Positions 8,463 through 17,309 of a stretch of 64,000 bases of DNA are shown here, piece after piece (the stretch's first letter is position 1; each line of letters starts with the position of its first letter). The stretch is from CAWBUW01 sp963792075 (GTDB lineage: Bacteria > Chloroflexota > Anaerolineae > Anaerolineales > UBA4823), in NCBI GenBank assembly GCA_963792075.1, contig CAWBUW010000012.1, forward strand, positions 248,001 through 312,000. Direction: 5' to 3'. The translations under genes and the position numbers were made by a program. Below the pieces are notes generated by a model. The model was given only the letters and a program-made list of their open reading frames with translations, ran no database searches and was not told the DNA's origin.

Positions 8463-9086
8463 ATGACAACTTTTGATTATAAGAAAGCCTACAAACCGTT
8501 GTATTTTCCCCCGCAGGGGCGTTTTGTGCTTGCGGATGTACCGCCGCTGGACTACCTGATGCTGGATGGACACGGCGACCCGAACAACAACCCCGAGTAC
8601 CAGGCTGCGGTGGAAGCGCTTTACGGTCTGGCGTATACGCTCAAATTCATGCTGAAACCGCAGGGCGAGGAATACGGTGTGCCTCCGCTGGAGGGGCTGT
8701 GGTGGATGGAGAATATGGCTGAGTTCATCTCGGCGACCAAGGATCGTTGGGATTGGACGATGATGATCCTGCAGCCGGTTGCGGTCACGCAGGACCAGTT
8801 CGAGCAGGCGCGCGAGTTGGCGCTGCGTAAGAAGGGCCAGCCGGCGCTGGAGCGTGCCCGCCTGGAGCGCTATGTGGAAGGGAAAGTGGCGCAGACCACC
8901 TACCTGGGGGCCTATGCAGACGAGGGCCCCACGATCGCAGCGCTGCACGATTTCATCCATGCCCAGGGTTATGAACGCGCCGGAAAGCACCATGAGATTT
9001 ACCTGAGCGACCCGCGCCGTACGGAAGTGGAAAAACTAAAAACGGTCATTCGTCAACCCATCCTTCCGGCGGCGGCGCACTCGTAA
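8463..9086 (+). CDS. GyrI-like small-molecule-binding domain protein
   Basis: 207-aa protein of the GyrI-like/SOUL-related small-molecule-binding fold. It has the hallmark N-terminal strand pattern DYLMLDGHGDPN and the later GLWWMEN segment seen in stand-alone GyrI-like proteins (DUF-type relatives of the BmrR ligand domain). It has no DNA-binding domain. ATG 8463 follows ggagg with 6-nt spacing; an upstream in-frame ATG at 8403 would add 20 unlikely residues. Role probably ligand sequestration or hydrolysis; not established. Confidence 0.8.
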   Translation: MTTFDYKKAYKPLYFPPQGRFVLADVPPLDYLMLDGHGDPNNNPEYQAAVEALYGLAYTLKFMLKPQGEEYGVPPLEGLWWMENMAEFISATKDRWDWTMMILQPVAVTQDQFEQARELALRKKGQPALERARLERYVEGKVAQTTYLGAYADEGPTIAALHDFIHAQGYERAGKHHEIYLSDPRRTEVEKLKTVIRQPILPAAAHS

Positions 9087-9121
9087 GCGCCTCGACCTGC
9101 TGGCGCAGGTGCAGCACTTCT

Positions 9122-12100
9122 TTAGAGTCTGGGCTGGTATAACCGATCCGGGAACTGGATCCGATAGGCCAAACCATGGCTGGTGTCGACTTGCACCTGC
9201 CCGCTCAACTGCCCTTCAGCCAAACCGAACACACTCCATAGCCCAAATGTAGTCTGGCTGCGCAGATCGAGCCCGGCTGGCACACCCACACCGTTATCCG
9301 AGAACTCCAGATAAATAAGATCGGCCTCTTTTCGCGAAAGCGAAATCCGGATTTCTCCCGCCCGGTCTCCTGGAAAAGCATGTTTGCAAACATTCGAGAG
9401 CAGTTCGCTCAAGATCATCCCCAGCGGCGTGGCGATATCAATCGCCACAAGTACCGGTTCCAGGTTTAGCTTCAGCGTTACCTGACTGGCCGTGCGCCCA
9501 TAGCTGGTGAGCGTCAGCTTGGCCAACTCCTGGATATAAATCTGAAGGTTGATGCTGGACAAGTTTTGGGATTGATAAAGCATCTGGTGTACCAATGCCA
9601 TGGCCTGGATCTTATTGTTGATCTCCTGCACCAGCCAGTGGACTTTCTCATCTTCTTCTATTTCAGCAGACTGGAGAACCAGCATGGAACTGATCACCTG
9701 CATATTGTTCTTGGTGCGATGATACAGCTCGCGAAGCAGCACCTCTTTTTCCCGCAGTGCAACCTTGATCTGCTCCTCTGCCTGCTTACGTTCCGTAATA
9801 TCACTGGTAACTGTAACCACAAACTGCGCCTGACCCTGTTCATCCAGGATCGGCCGCGTTTTCACCACAGACCAGCGCGTTGCTTGGGTAGCTTTCGAGC
9901 GAAAGCCAACGGTGATAGGTTGCGCCGGTTTACCTTGTAGGGCCAACCGGTGCGGCAGTTGCTCTTCCGGAAAGGGAGCCCCCATTTCATTTACCAGATC
10001 ATACTGTGCGGTAGATGTAGGATCGGCGGTTCGTTCCAACATTTCTTGGGTCGAAGCGTAACCCGCGTCGCGGGCCGCGACATCATTTACATAATACAGC
10101 CCCCCTTTGGCATCCAATACCGTAACCCCATCGGCGATCGCCAACAAAATTGCTTCAAGCTGTTCTTTGGTCTGGCGCAGCTCTTCCTCGGCTCGCTTGC
10201 GCTCGGTGAGATCCCCGAAAGATACCAGTACCTGTGCCAGGGTATCTTCACAACCGGGAACGACGGATAGGTGCAAGCTCAAATACTTTCGCACTCCGGT
10301 TAAAGCCCGAATAGGGACTTCACTCGTAAAATGGGTTTGCCCCTCGGCCAGCGTAATCAATTCTTCCCGAAAAATATCAAGGGATGCATCTTCAAAGTAT
10401 TCTGACAATCGAACCGTGAGCTCTTCTTTACTTCCGGCCCCGAAGAATCTCAGGCTTTCCAGGTTGACATCCAAAATCTTAACCAGGCCGACACAATGAA
10501 CCACTGACTCCGGATGATCTTCGAAGTAAGAGCGGAAGTTACTGGTACCTTCGGCGCGCAGCCGGTCAAAGAAAGCTTTGACAGCCGAAAAATCTTCCTC
10601 CCAGATCGGTACGGCTGAATATTCGTAGAGGGTACGGAAGCGCTCGCGACTGGTTTGCAGCTCTTTCTCAACCTGCTTTTTCGCCAGGAAGTTTGCGATG
10701 TTATTGGCCAGCCGCTCGAACATGGCGATCGACGCAGGTGAGAAGCGCCCTTTTTCTCGGTCATTGAACTGGATCAAACCCAGCGTTTGTTTACCTGAAT
10801 GCAGTGGGATCAGAGCCACCGACTCATATCCCTCTTCGTTACAGCGGTTGTATATGCGCGCCGGGCGATCGATTTCAGGAGCCGAGGCCAGCAGTTCGGT
10901 GATGGAATTGGTCCAAAAACTGCCCTGGGCAGTAAAGAATGGCTTATCGGGATTAAACCGCCCACAAATAACATCGCCACATATACATCCCAGGACCGGA
11001 TTGTCTGAAGAATCTGGCTCGACCTCTGCATTTGTTTTACCAGAACATAGATGAGTATCCTTCAGAAGGAACTGATTGGGCAACCCGGTTGTTTCGTAAT
11101 AGGGGAAATCATCGCCCTCCCGCAGGCGAATACCGACTGATTCGCAGCCAACCAGGTCCTTCAGGTACGCAAGCAGGGATTGGATCGTCTCGCGGAAATC
11201 ATCGGTCGAATTGATCAAGCTCAATAGATCAACGGTAGCCTTCCGTTCTTGCTCCGCCTGCTTGCGTTCAGTAATGTCGGTATGTGTGCCAATGACACGC
11301 AGTGGCTTACCATCCGGGGTACGGCTGACCGTTTTGCCACGGTCCAGGATCCATTTATAACTGCCATCTTTACATTTAAGCCGTTGTTCGCTGCGGTAGA
11401 CCGGCGTTTCTCCTGAAAAATGCCTCTCGAGCTCGGCGTATGCTTTTGCCTTGTCCTCCGGATACAGGCGTTTCTCCCATTCCTCAAACGTATCACCGAT
11501 TTCGCCCTCGCCAAACCCGAGCATAGATTTCCACTGCCGAGAGAAAAAAACCTGGTTGGTCTGGTAGTTCCAATCCCACACCCCATCCCCTGGACCTTCC
11601 AAAGCGAACTGCCAACGCTCTTCGCTCTCCCGTAGAGCCTTCAGCGCCGCCCGCTCCTGGGTCTGATCACGGAAGACAAGCACCGCTCCAACTATTTCCC
11701 CCTCCTCATTTTTGATGGGAGCAGCACTGTCGGCTATGGGACATTCTGACCCGTTGCGGGCAGTAAGCAGAGTATGATTGGATAAGCCCATTATTTCCCC
11801 GGTTCTCAAGATAATCTCTACCGGGTTCTCAACTGGTTGGCGCGTCTTCTCATGAACGATCCGAAATACATTTGTGAGCGGTTCCCCGCGGGCCTCATCC
11901 TGTGACCAGCCAGTCATCTGTTCAGCCACCGAGTTGAGAAATTCCACCCGGTTCGCCGCATCCACAGAGACCACCCCGTCGCCGATGCTCATTAACGTGG
12001 TACGATAACGCTCTTCGCTTTTGTGCAAGGCAATTTCTGCATATTTACGCGCCAGGCGGCGAGCCAGGAGCTGCCCCAAAAGCATCGTACCCACCGGATA

Positions 12101-12622
12101 AATGAGCAACACGGGCAAACTTATGGTTGATAAAACTTTCCACACCTGAGGTTTGGGCAAAGTAAGCATACACAGCAACATGAATATATGCACCAACATG
12201 CCAAACAAGTACAACTCACGCCCAGATATGTTTTTCAACTCGCCCCGACGCAGATGGCGCCACAGGATACCTGTGCAACCGGAGGTAAAAATAACCATGA
12301 CTCCAGTCCATGCCCCTGCGCCACCCTGGTACAAACGCAGGGCGCTTACAATCAGCATCGTTACCAGTGTGGAGACCCCGCCAAAAAACATCCCCGACAC
12401 ACCCAATAATACCGAACGGGTATCGAACACAATACCGGGTTCCAATTTCCAGGACGTCAGCATCACAGCTATTCCGATTGCCCCCAGGATAATACCTGTC
12501 AGGAATTCTTGTACCCAGCGATTCTCCATCCGCCGCCGTAGGGCCAGTATATCGTACAGTAAACCCAGCGCCATCAGCAAAGCTACGTTATTCACTAAAC
12601 CAACAAACATAGACATATCCAT
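9122..12622 (-). CDS. Membrane-bound multi-PAS/GAF sensor histidine kinase (HisKA_2 type)
   Basis: 1166-aa sensor kinase. Approximate order: residues 1-200 form a multi-pass membrane domain like the LytS 5TM receptor region; PAS 205-325; PAS with PAC 340-465 (ends TDITERKQAE); GAF 480-655; PAS 665-810; PAS 820-945; a HisKA_2 dimerisation/phosphoacceptor helix with LYHRTKNNMQ; and an HATPase_c domain with SELLSNVCKHAF (N box) and FSDNGVGVP (G1). The GAF carries an unusual Cys cluster, LGCICGDVICG, which could bind metal or sense redox state. GGAG lies 6 nt before ATG 12622; a TTG at 12634 is an alternative. No response regulator is adjacent, so it is an orphan kinase. Confidence 0.93.
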   Translation of the reverse strand: MDMSMFVGLVNNVALLMALGLLYDILALRRRMENRWVQEFLTGIILGAIGIAVMLTSWKLEPGIVFDTRSVLLGVSGMFFGGVSTLVTMLIVSALRLYQGGAGAWTGVMVIFTSGCTGILWRHLRRGELKNISGRELYLFGMLVHIFMLLCMLTLPKPQVWKVLSTISLPVLLIYPVGTMLLGQLLARRLARKYAEIALHKSEERYRTTLMSIGDGVVSVDAANRVEFLNSVAEQMTGWSQDEARGEPLTNVFRIVHEKTRQPVENPVEIILRTGEIMGLSNHTLLTARNGSECPIADSAAPIKNEEGEIVGAVLVFRDQTQERAALKALRESEERWQFALEGPGDGVWDWNYQTNQVFFSRQWKSMLGFGEGEIGDTFEEWEKRLYPEDKAKAYAELERHFSGETPVYRSEQRLKCKDGSYKWILDRGKTVSRTPDGKPLRVIGTHTDITERKQAEQERKATVDLLSLINSTDDFRETIQSLLAYLKDLVGCESVGIRLREGDDFPYYETTGLPNQFLLKDTHLCSGKTNAEVEPDSSDNPVLGCICGDVICGRFNPDKPFFTAQGSFWTNSITELLASAPEIDRPARIYNRCNEEGYESVALIPLHSGKQTLGLIQFNDREKGRFSPASIAMFERLANNIANFLAKKQVEKELQTSRERFRTLYEYSAVPIWEEDFSAVKAFFDRLRAEGTSNFRSYFEDHPESVVHCVGLVKILDVNLESLRFFGAGSKEELTVRLSEYFEDASLDIFREELITLAEGQTHFTSEVPIRALTGVRKYLSLHLSVVPGCEDTLAQVLVSFGDLTERKRAEEELRQTKEQLEAILLAIADGVTVLDAKGGLYYVNDVAARDAGYASTQEMLERTADPTSTAQYDLVNEMGAPFPEEQLPHRLALQGKPAQPITVGFRSKATQATRWSVVKTRPILDEQGQAQFVVTVTSDITERKQAEEQIKVALREKEVLLRELYHRTKNNMQVISSMLVLQSAEIEEDEKVHWLVQEINNKIQAMALVHQMLYQSQNLSSINLQIYIQELAKLTLTSYGRTASQVTLKLNLEPVLVAIDIATPLGMILSELLSNVCKHAFPGDRAGEIRISLSRKEADLIYLEFSDNGVGVPAGLDLRSQTTFGLWSVFGLAEGQLSGQVQVDTSHGLAYRIQFPDRLYQPRL

Positions 12623-12695
12623 ATCCCACTCCAAAGTCTATACTATAAAACCACGCTAAATTTTACACCATATTATATACGAGATATCCCATAAT

Positions 12696-12784
12696 CAAAA
12701 GAAACAAAAGCAGAAAATTAATACGCGCCAGTGGGGCCGGCGCTTCGCACCAGCACCCACCAGCGCGTATCTTCAAAAAACCCC
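12696..12784. repeat. Degenerate copy of family-1 inverted-repeat element
   Basis: The stretch caaaagaaacaaaagcagaa followed by aattaatacg matches the end of the element at 14407-14525 read from its right side. It is followed by an imperfect palindrome (12721-12743 against 12747-12770). The other end is shortened. It lies just downstream of the uronate isomerase gene and upstream of the histidine kinase gene, and occupies most of the 172-nt gap between them. Confidence 0.7.
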
Positions 12785-12794
12785 TATATGGGGC

Positions 12795-14246
12795 CTACTT
12801 CAACTCGTCTTCCAGCTTGTATGCCTGCCTGGCGAGGCGGTACGAGAGATCCGTGACCATCTCAACGGCGTCGTCCATGTCAACCATGCCGCGCACGAAC
12901 AGGCCGGCAATCCAGTTGGCCGCGGCGCGGCGCCAGACATCATGCCGGGCCGGAATGGAGCAAAAAGCACGCGTATCGTCGTTGAAGCCGACCGTATTGT
13001 AGAGCCCGGCTGTCTCCATCACCTGGTCGAAATAGCGGGCCATGCCGTTCAGGCTGTCGTGAAACCACCAGGGCGGGCCGAGCTTTACCGCCGGATACAG
13101 CCCGGCGAGGGGAGCCAGCTCTCGCGTGTAAGTTGATTCGTCCAGGGTGAAGAGGATCAAGGTCAGGCGGGGGTCGGCGCCGTAGCGATTGAGCAGAGGG
13201 AAGAGCGAGCGTGTATATTCGGTGGCAACGGGAATATCTGCGCCTTTATCCAGGCCAAAGCGGGCGAAGATGAAATCGTTATGATTGCGCAGCGAGCCGG
13301 GATGCAACTGCATCACCAGCCCGTCTTCAATGCTCATGCGCGCCATTTCCATGAGCATATGACCTTCGAATCGCTGCGCGTCCGCAGGGGTGGCTTTGCC
13401 ATGCAGGGCGCGTTGGAAAATGGCGCCGGCTTCCTGGTCCGTCAGCGCTTCGATGGAAAGCGCCAGCATTGCGTGATCGGTGGCCCTGGCGCCGTATTCC
13501 ATGAAATAGGCCCGCCGCTGTTCCAATGCCTGGATGTAAGATCGGTACCCGGTGACATCGATGCTGCTAACCTGGCTCAAAGAGCAAATATTTCCCATCC
13601 ATCCAGGAGCATCGAGATTGACCAGCGCATCCGGACGGAAGGTCGGCAAAATACGCCCCTTCCAACCGGAAGAACGGATCGCCTCGTGGTAGGAGAGGGT
13701 ATCCGTGGCTGCATCCGTCGTGCAAAGCACCTCAATGTTGAAGCGCTCGAAGAGGGCGCGCGGGCGGAACTCAGGACGAGTTAACCGGTCAGAGATTTGA
13801 TCGTAGATGGCTTGAGCAGTTTCCGAGCACAGCTTTTCTCGTACGCCGAAAGTATCGAACAGCTCGTGATTGATCCACAAACCGGTAGGCGTGCCGCGGA
13901 AAAGATGAAAGTGATCGGCGAAAGTCTGCCAGATCTTGCGATGGTCACTCTCGACCGGGCCCCCGTCCAACCGGGGCACCCCCAGGCTTTCGATGGGAAT
14001 CCCCTGAGAAAAAAGCATCCGGAATGCATAGTGATCAGGGATGATCAACAGATCGGCCGGGCTGCCGAGCGAATAGTAGGGATCGGAAAAAAGGCACGGA
14101 TCGACGTGTCCGTGCGGGCAAACGAGAGGCAAACCGGCAACGCCCTGGTAGAGCTGCCAGGCGATTTCTTTCTGTCGGCCTCCGGGGCCTAAATAGCGAT
14201 CCTCTGGCAGGAACATCTCGGAGTGGGTCATCCTCGATAATGGCAT
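12795..14246 (-). CDS. uxaC: Uronate (glucuronate/galacturonate) isomerase
   Basis: Converts D-glucuronate to D-fructuronate or D-galacturonate to D-tagaturonate, the first step of hexuronate catabolism. The 483-aa protein has the family features: metal-binding LVCPHGHVDP near the N-terminus, CTTDAATDTL in mid-protein, LHPGSLRNHN, and the C-terminal VGFNDDTRAFCSIPARHDVWRR. The start MPLSRMTHSEMF at 14246 lies 10 nt after the cupin stop and behind AAGGAGG; a start at 14330 would overlap the cupin gene. Together with the upstream cupin remnant and the LacI gene it forms a uronate locus. The kinase and dehydrogenase genes are not in the window. Confidence 0.95.
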   Translation of the reverse strand: MPLSRMTHSEMFLPEDRYLGPGGRQKEIAWQLYQGVAGLPLVCPHGHVDPCLFSDPYYSLGSPADLLIIPDHYAFRMLFSQGIPIESLGVPRLDGGPVESDHRKIWQTFADHFHLFRGTPTGLWINHELFDTFGVREKLCSETAQAIYDQISDRLTRPEFRPRALFERFNIEVLCTTDAATDTLSYHEAIRSSGWKGRILPTFRPDALVNLDAPGWMGNICSLSQVSSIDVTGYRSYIQALEQRRAYFMEYGARATDHAMLALSIEALTDQEAGAIFQRALHGKATPADAQRFEGHMLMEMARMSIEDGLVMQLHPGSLRNHNDFIFARFGLDKGADIPVATEYTRSLFPLLNRYGADPRLTLILFTLDESTYTRELAPLAGLYPAVKLGPPWWFHDSLNGMARYFDQVMETAGLYNTVGFNDDTRAFCSIPARHDVWRRAAANWIAGLFVRGMVDMDDAVEMVTDLSYRLARQAYKLEDELK

Positions 14247-14256
14247 GTTGAAATCC

Positions 14257-14802
14257 CTACCCCTCCTTTGTCTGGCGAGGCGCGACCTCGTTAAAGTCCC
14301 AGCCGTTCTGCGTACACACCCCCCGGACATGGCTTTCCCAGGTAGGTTCGGCTGAAGGACGGCCGTGTAAGAAACAATCGACGCTCAGATAGACCAATAC
14401 TTCAGTGGGGGTGTCCAAAAAGACGAAAACAAGGAGAAAATATACGTACCTGTGGGGGTGGTTCTTCGCACCACCCCCACAGGTACGTATTAATTTTCTT
14501 CCTTTGTTTCTTTTTGGACAGCCCCTATGCGGCAGAATGCGCACCAGGTCGCCCGGCTTGACCGGGTAATACTGAGGTGGCTCGCTTCCAACCTGAAGCG
14601 TTCCGGCGCCCTTCTGCACGTAGAAGACCTGCTCAGTATCATCATGCACGTGAAGTGGGGGAGCCTCGCCCAGTTCCAGCACAACAATGAAGGCTTCAGA
14701 CGTCTCAGCTTCAGCGCGGTCCATGACCAGGTCGTTGACGTGAGTGGGGAAACGGTAGCAGGGGGCATTGGTAGTATTAAAAACAAATCGGGATTAAGTC
14801 AT
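14257..14802 (-). pseudogene. Cupin-domain gene broken by a stop at codon 3 and by a repeat insertion
   Basis: The conserved reading starts at ATG 14802-14800 behind AGGAG, but codon 3 (14796-14794) is TAA. The following frame (SRFVFNTTNAPCYRFP...) is intact and no ATG/GTG/TTG occurs until an internal ATG at 14724. Cupin motif 1 is clear (PPLHVHDDTEQVFYVQKGAG). Motif 2 (PVKPGDLVRILPH) is interrupted by the element at 14407-14525, which happens to stay open in this frame and adds about 39 foreign codons before TEVLVYLSVDCFLHGRP. The original protein was probably a uronate- or ligand-binding cupin co-expressed with uxaC. A short product from 14724 remains possible. Confidence 0.75.
14407..14525. 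mobile_element. MITE-like element (family 1) inserted in cupin gene
   Basis: About 119 bp, non-coding, with both ends related as inverted repeats (outer ends gggg-tgtccaaaaaga on each side). Inside is a perfect 21-bp palindrome (14442-14462 and 14470-14490) around a 7-nt loop. Similar ends occur at 12696, 21395 and 63851. No transposase is encoded, so it would be moved in trans if mobile. No clear target-site duplication was found. The insertion falls within cupin motif 2 of the host gene. Confidence 0.78.
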
Positions 14803-14866
14803 CGGACGAGTTTCTCCTATTCGGATTGTGTAGTTGTTATTCACCTCCTCTTGAGCAACTTATTCC

Positions 14867-15880
14867 TTATGGGGCGCTGGCGCGTACGATCAACTCTGGC
14901 TCTAAAATATTTCTCTCGCACCCCCCGGTAGGCCTGCCCATGCGCTCGAGTAAAAGACAGGTTGCCAACCTGCCAAGCTCTTCCCGCGCCACCCTGCAAG
15001 TCGTCAAGGAAGGAGTCACCAGGGGAGCGAGGATGATATCGTCATAGCCGACAATTGCCAGGTCGCCCGGTATAGCCCGCCCAAACTCATTACATGCCTG
15101 GATGGCGCCAACCGCGACCAGGTCGTTATAGCAGAACAGTGCGGTGATCTCGGGATGGACAGCCAGCAGTTGGGCTGTGGCCTGCTGCCCGCCTTCCACC
15201 GTAGGGGCGCAAGGTAAAACCAGCTCCTGCCGGTAGGGCAGCCCACCTTCCTTCAATGCCTGCCGGTAACCTTCACCGCGCCAGCGGCTGGATTGCGAAA
15301 CCGTAGGCCCTGATAAAAATCCGATCGCCCGGTGGCCGCCTCTGATCAAATGATCGGTAGCCATTTTCCCGCCGGCCTTGTCATTGATGAAGACACATCC
15401 AACGTTGGGAGGAGTATCCACACCCTCCAACTGGTTATTGACCAGGACCGCCGCAGGATACTGCGCCAGGATGGATTGGAGCTTATGTGGTTCGAGGCGC
15501 GAGCTGCAGAGCACAAGGCCATCCACCCATTTCTCCAAAAGCAGCTCAAGCACATCCAGTTCACGTTGTGGATCCTCTTCCGTATTACAAACCAGGATGC
15601 TGTAATCCTCTGCAAAGGCAGCTTTCTCCACACCGCGAGCTACTCCTGAGAAAAATGGATTGGATATATCCGCCACGACCAACCCCAGCGTGCCTGTGCG
15701 CTGTGTGGCGAGGCCACGCGCGACAATGTTTGGGCGATAGTCGAGCTGGCGAATGACTTCTTCGATAGCCCGCTGGGTAGCCTTACTCACCCCCTCTTTA
15801 TGGTTGATCACCCGGGAAACGGTCATCATCGAAACCCCTGCCTTCCGGGCAACTTCTGCAATGGTCACGCGAGCCGGCAT
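14867..15880 (-). CDS. LacI-family transcriptional regulator
   Basis: 337-aa repressor with an N-terminal HTH (TIAEVARKAGVSMMTVSRVI) and hinge helix (PNIVARGLATQRTGTLGL), followed by a periplasmic-binding-protein-like sugar sensor domain. It sits upstream of the cupin/uxaC genes on the same strand, so uronate or a derived intermediate is the likely ligand (inference). A perfect 18-bp palindrome overlaps the region just before its Shine-Dalgarno, which indicates autoregulation. ATG 15880 follows AAGGAG. Confidence 0.93.
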   Translation of the reverse strand: MPARVTIAEVARKAGVSMMTVSRVINHKEGVSKATQRAIEEVIRQLDYRPNIVARGLATQRTGTLGLVVADISNPFFSGVARGVEKAAFAEDYSILVCNTEEDPQRELDVLELLLEKWVDGLVLCSSRLEPHKLQSILAQYPAAVLVNNQLEGVDTPPNVGCVFINDKAGGKMATDHLIRGGHRAIGFLSGPTVSQSSRWRGEGYRQALKEGGLPYRQELVLPCAPTVEGGQQATAQLLAVHPEITALFCYNDLVAVGAIQACNEFGRAIPGDLAIVGYDDIILAPLVTPSLTTCRVAREELGRLATCLLLERMGRPTGGCERNILEPELIVRASAP

Positions 15881-15892
15881 AAATAAACTCCT

Positions 15893-15910
15893 TATGTTAG
15901 CGCTAACATA
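15893..15910. promoter_or_regulatory. LacI-type operator upstream of the LacI gene
   Basis: The perfect palindrome TATGTTAGCGCTAACATA has the central CG and half-site spacing typical of LacI/PurR-family operators. It lies immediately upstream of the ribosome-binding site of the LacI gene and fits autorepression. No second copy was seen before the cupin gene. Confidence 0.85.
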
Positions 15911-15971
15911 GTATATAACAAACTGAGATTAATGTCAACTTAAAATTTCTCAAAACTTCTGAATATGATAT

Positions 15972-16003
15972 AATTGAGCAAATATATGAATATTTGTTCA
16001 ATT
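15972..16003. promoter_or_regulatory. ArsR/SmtB-type operator upstream of the ArsR gene
   Basis: Arms 15972-15985 and 15990-16003 (AATTGAGCAAATAT and ATATTTGTTCAATT) are complementary with one mismatch around atga. AT-rich dyads with TGAAC/GTTCA-like halves are typical for ArsR/SmtB repressors. The site ends 20 nt before the ArsR start codon. Confidence 0.78.
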
Positions 16004-16023
16004 ATTCGTTGTGACTGGAGCCT

Positions 16024-16323
16024 ATGCAAGCATTCATTTTAGACGAACATACCGCCGCCCATGTAGCAGAACTCTTTCGCTCCTTCAGCGATACCAGCCG
16101 GGTGCGCATCCTTTCTGCCATTATGGAGCAGGAAACAAATATTTCAACCCTGGCCGAGATGGTCGGTTTGACCAAATCGGCAGTCTCCCATCACATGCGT
16201 GGACTGCGGCAGATGCGGTTGGTCAAGTCCAGGCGAGACGGGAAGGAAGTCTTTTACAGCGTGGGGGACCCACACATCATTGCATTGTTCCAGCAAGGGG
16301 TCAGGCACGTGCAAGAAAATTAA
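16024..16323 (+). CDS. ArsR/SmtB-family metal sensor with alpha-5 zinc-site residues
   Basis: 99-aa winged-helix repressor; recognition helix region is TLAEMVGLTKSAVSHHMRGL. It contains no cysteine, so the classical arsenic/cadmium alpha-3 site is absent. The C-terminal helix has Asp82, His84, His95 and Glu98. The spacing D-x-H-x10-H-x2-E is the same as the alpha-5 zinc site of SmtB (Asp104, His106, His117, Glu120). Zn(II), or Co/Ni, sensing is therefore the best inference. The operator-like dyad just upstream suggests autoregulation. A metallo-beta-lactamase-fold gene follows 30 nt downstream and is probably co-transcribed. Confidence 0.9.
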   Translation: MQAFILDEHTAAHVAELFRSFSDTSRVRILSAIMEQETNISTLAEMVGLTKSAVSHHMRGLRQMRLVKSRRDGKEVFYSVGDPHIIALFQQGVRHVQEN

Positions 16324-16353
16324 TCCTCTGCACGCCTGCACACGCGAAGCACT

Positions 16354-17088
16354 ATGAAACCGATCGTCATTCCTTTGAGCATGTCAAGCGTTTTCCTGTT
16401 GCCCTGCCAGGGCGGGTACCTTCAGATAGATGCCGGTTATGATCACGATTATCCCACCTATCGTAAAAACCTTGCCCAGGCTGGGGTTGCCCTGGGGAAT
16501 ATCCATTCCCTGGTTTTGACCCATCACCATGATGATCACGCCGGTTTCTTGAACGATTTGACCCATGACGCTGCGGTGACGATCATTGCTCACGAACAGG
16601 CAGCAGCACTGCTACAAAGCGGCAAAAACGACAAAACACGCGGAGGAGGATATATCAATGGGTTCATCAAGCTTGTTGCGGGGATCAAGATGCGCTTCGA
16701 CCCCCGATGGACGCTGGCTTTTCCCCCATTTACGCTGCGCGCGAGAGACCTGCGGCTGGCTGGCGATGATGATCAGGTGCTGCGCCGCCTGGGCATTGCC
16801 GGGCGGGTGCTTTACACGCCAGGGCATTGTATTGACCATATAGCCATCGTCCTAGACAGCGGCGAGGCGTTCTGCGGTGATGCAGCAGCCAATTTCTTGC
16901 TTTGGGCAGGGACACATTACTGCACTGTGTTCATGACTGACATGAACGTAGCCTACGGCAGTTGGCAAAAAATGCTGGATGCCGGCGCACAGGTGATCTA
17001 CCCAGCCCACGGGCGGCCGTTCCCTTCCGATAAGCTGCGCCAGAATATGGGGTGCATAAAAACCGAGGCGTTAGCAAAATTTTTTTGA
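16354..17088 (+). CDS. Metallo-beta-lactamase-fold hydrolase
   Basis: 244-aa binuclear-zinc hydrolase. Motifs in order: LTHHHDDHAG (about residues 55-64), YTPGHCIDH, FCGDAAANF and the terminal IYPAHG, giving all five MBL-fold metal-ligand motifs. It has no signal peptide, so it is cytoplasmic. The placement behind a predicted zinc-sensing ArsR gene suggests expression linked to metal availability. The substrate is unknown; glyoxalase II-like or quorum-lactone hydrolysis cannot be told apart. Confidence 0.9.
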   Translation: MKPIVIPLSMSSVFLLPCQGGYLQIDAGYDHDYPTYRKNLAQAGVALGNIHSLVLTHHHDDHAGFLNDLTHDAAVTIIAHEQAAALLQSGKNDKTRGGGYINGFIKLVAGIKMRFDPRWTLAFPPFTLRARDLRLAGDDDQVLRRLGIAGRVLYTPGHCIDHIAIVLDSGEAFCGDAAANFLLWAGTHYCTVFMTDMNVAYGSWQKMLDAGAQVIYPAHGRPFPSDKLRQNMGCIKTEALAKFF

Positions 17089-17309
17089 TCTGGCAGCGCC
17101 AGAATGAGATATCTTAAGGACAAGCCAGACCTGGGCGACGCCCTGCATGAAGGTTCCCGAAGTAGAAATGATCTGACTGATATAGTACAACCGGTAATTG
17201 CGGACCTAGAAAGCGGATGCTGCGCCCGCTGTTTGAAGAAGTGGTGGCATCGCCAATGTATAATATCTAATATGCAACCCTGGCAACTTGTCATAGTTAG
17301 GAGGAAATA

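Noticed and set aside
8055..8993. 312-codon minus-strand open frame across the DUF89/GyrI-like region
   Set aside because: Spans two well-supported genes and their gap, has no ribosome site or recognisable domain.
14794..14796. Recoding of the early TAA in the cupin gene
   Set aside because: TAA has no known recoding comparable to TGA/Sec, and the same gene bears a repeat insertion, so decay is simpler.
17089..17309. Folate (THF) riboswitch or other leader before folE
   Set aside because: I could not match the known THF or folE-motif consensus; only a small hairpin after the MBL gene and a lone tataat are visible.
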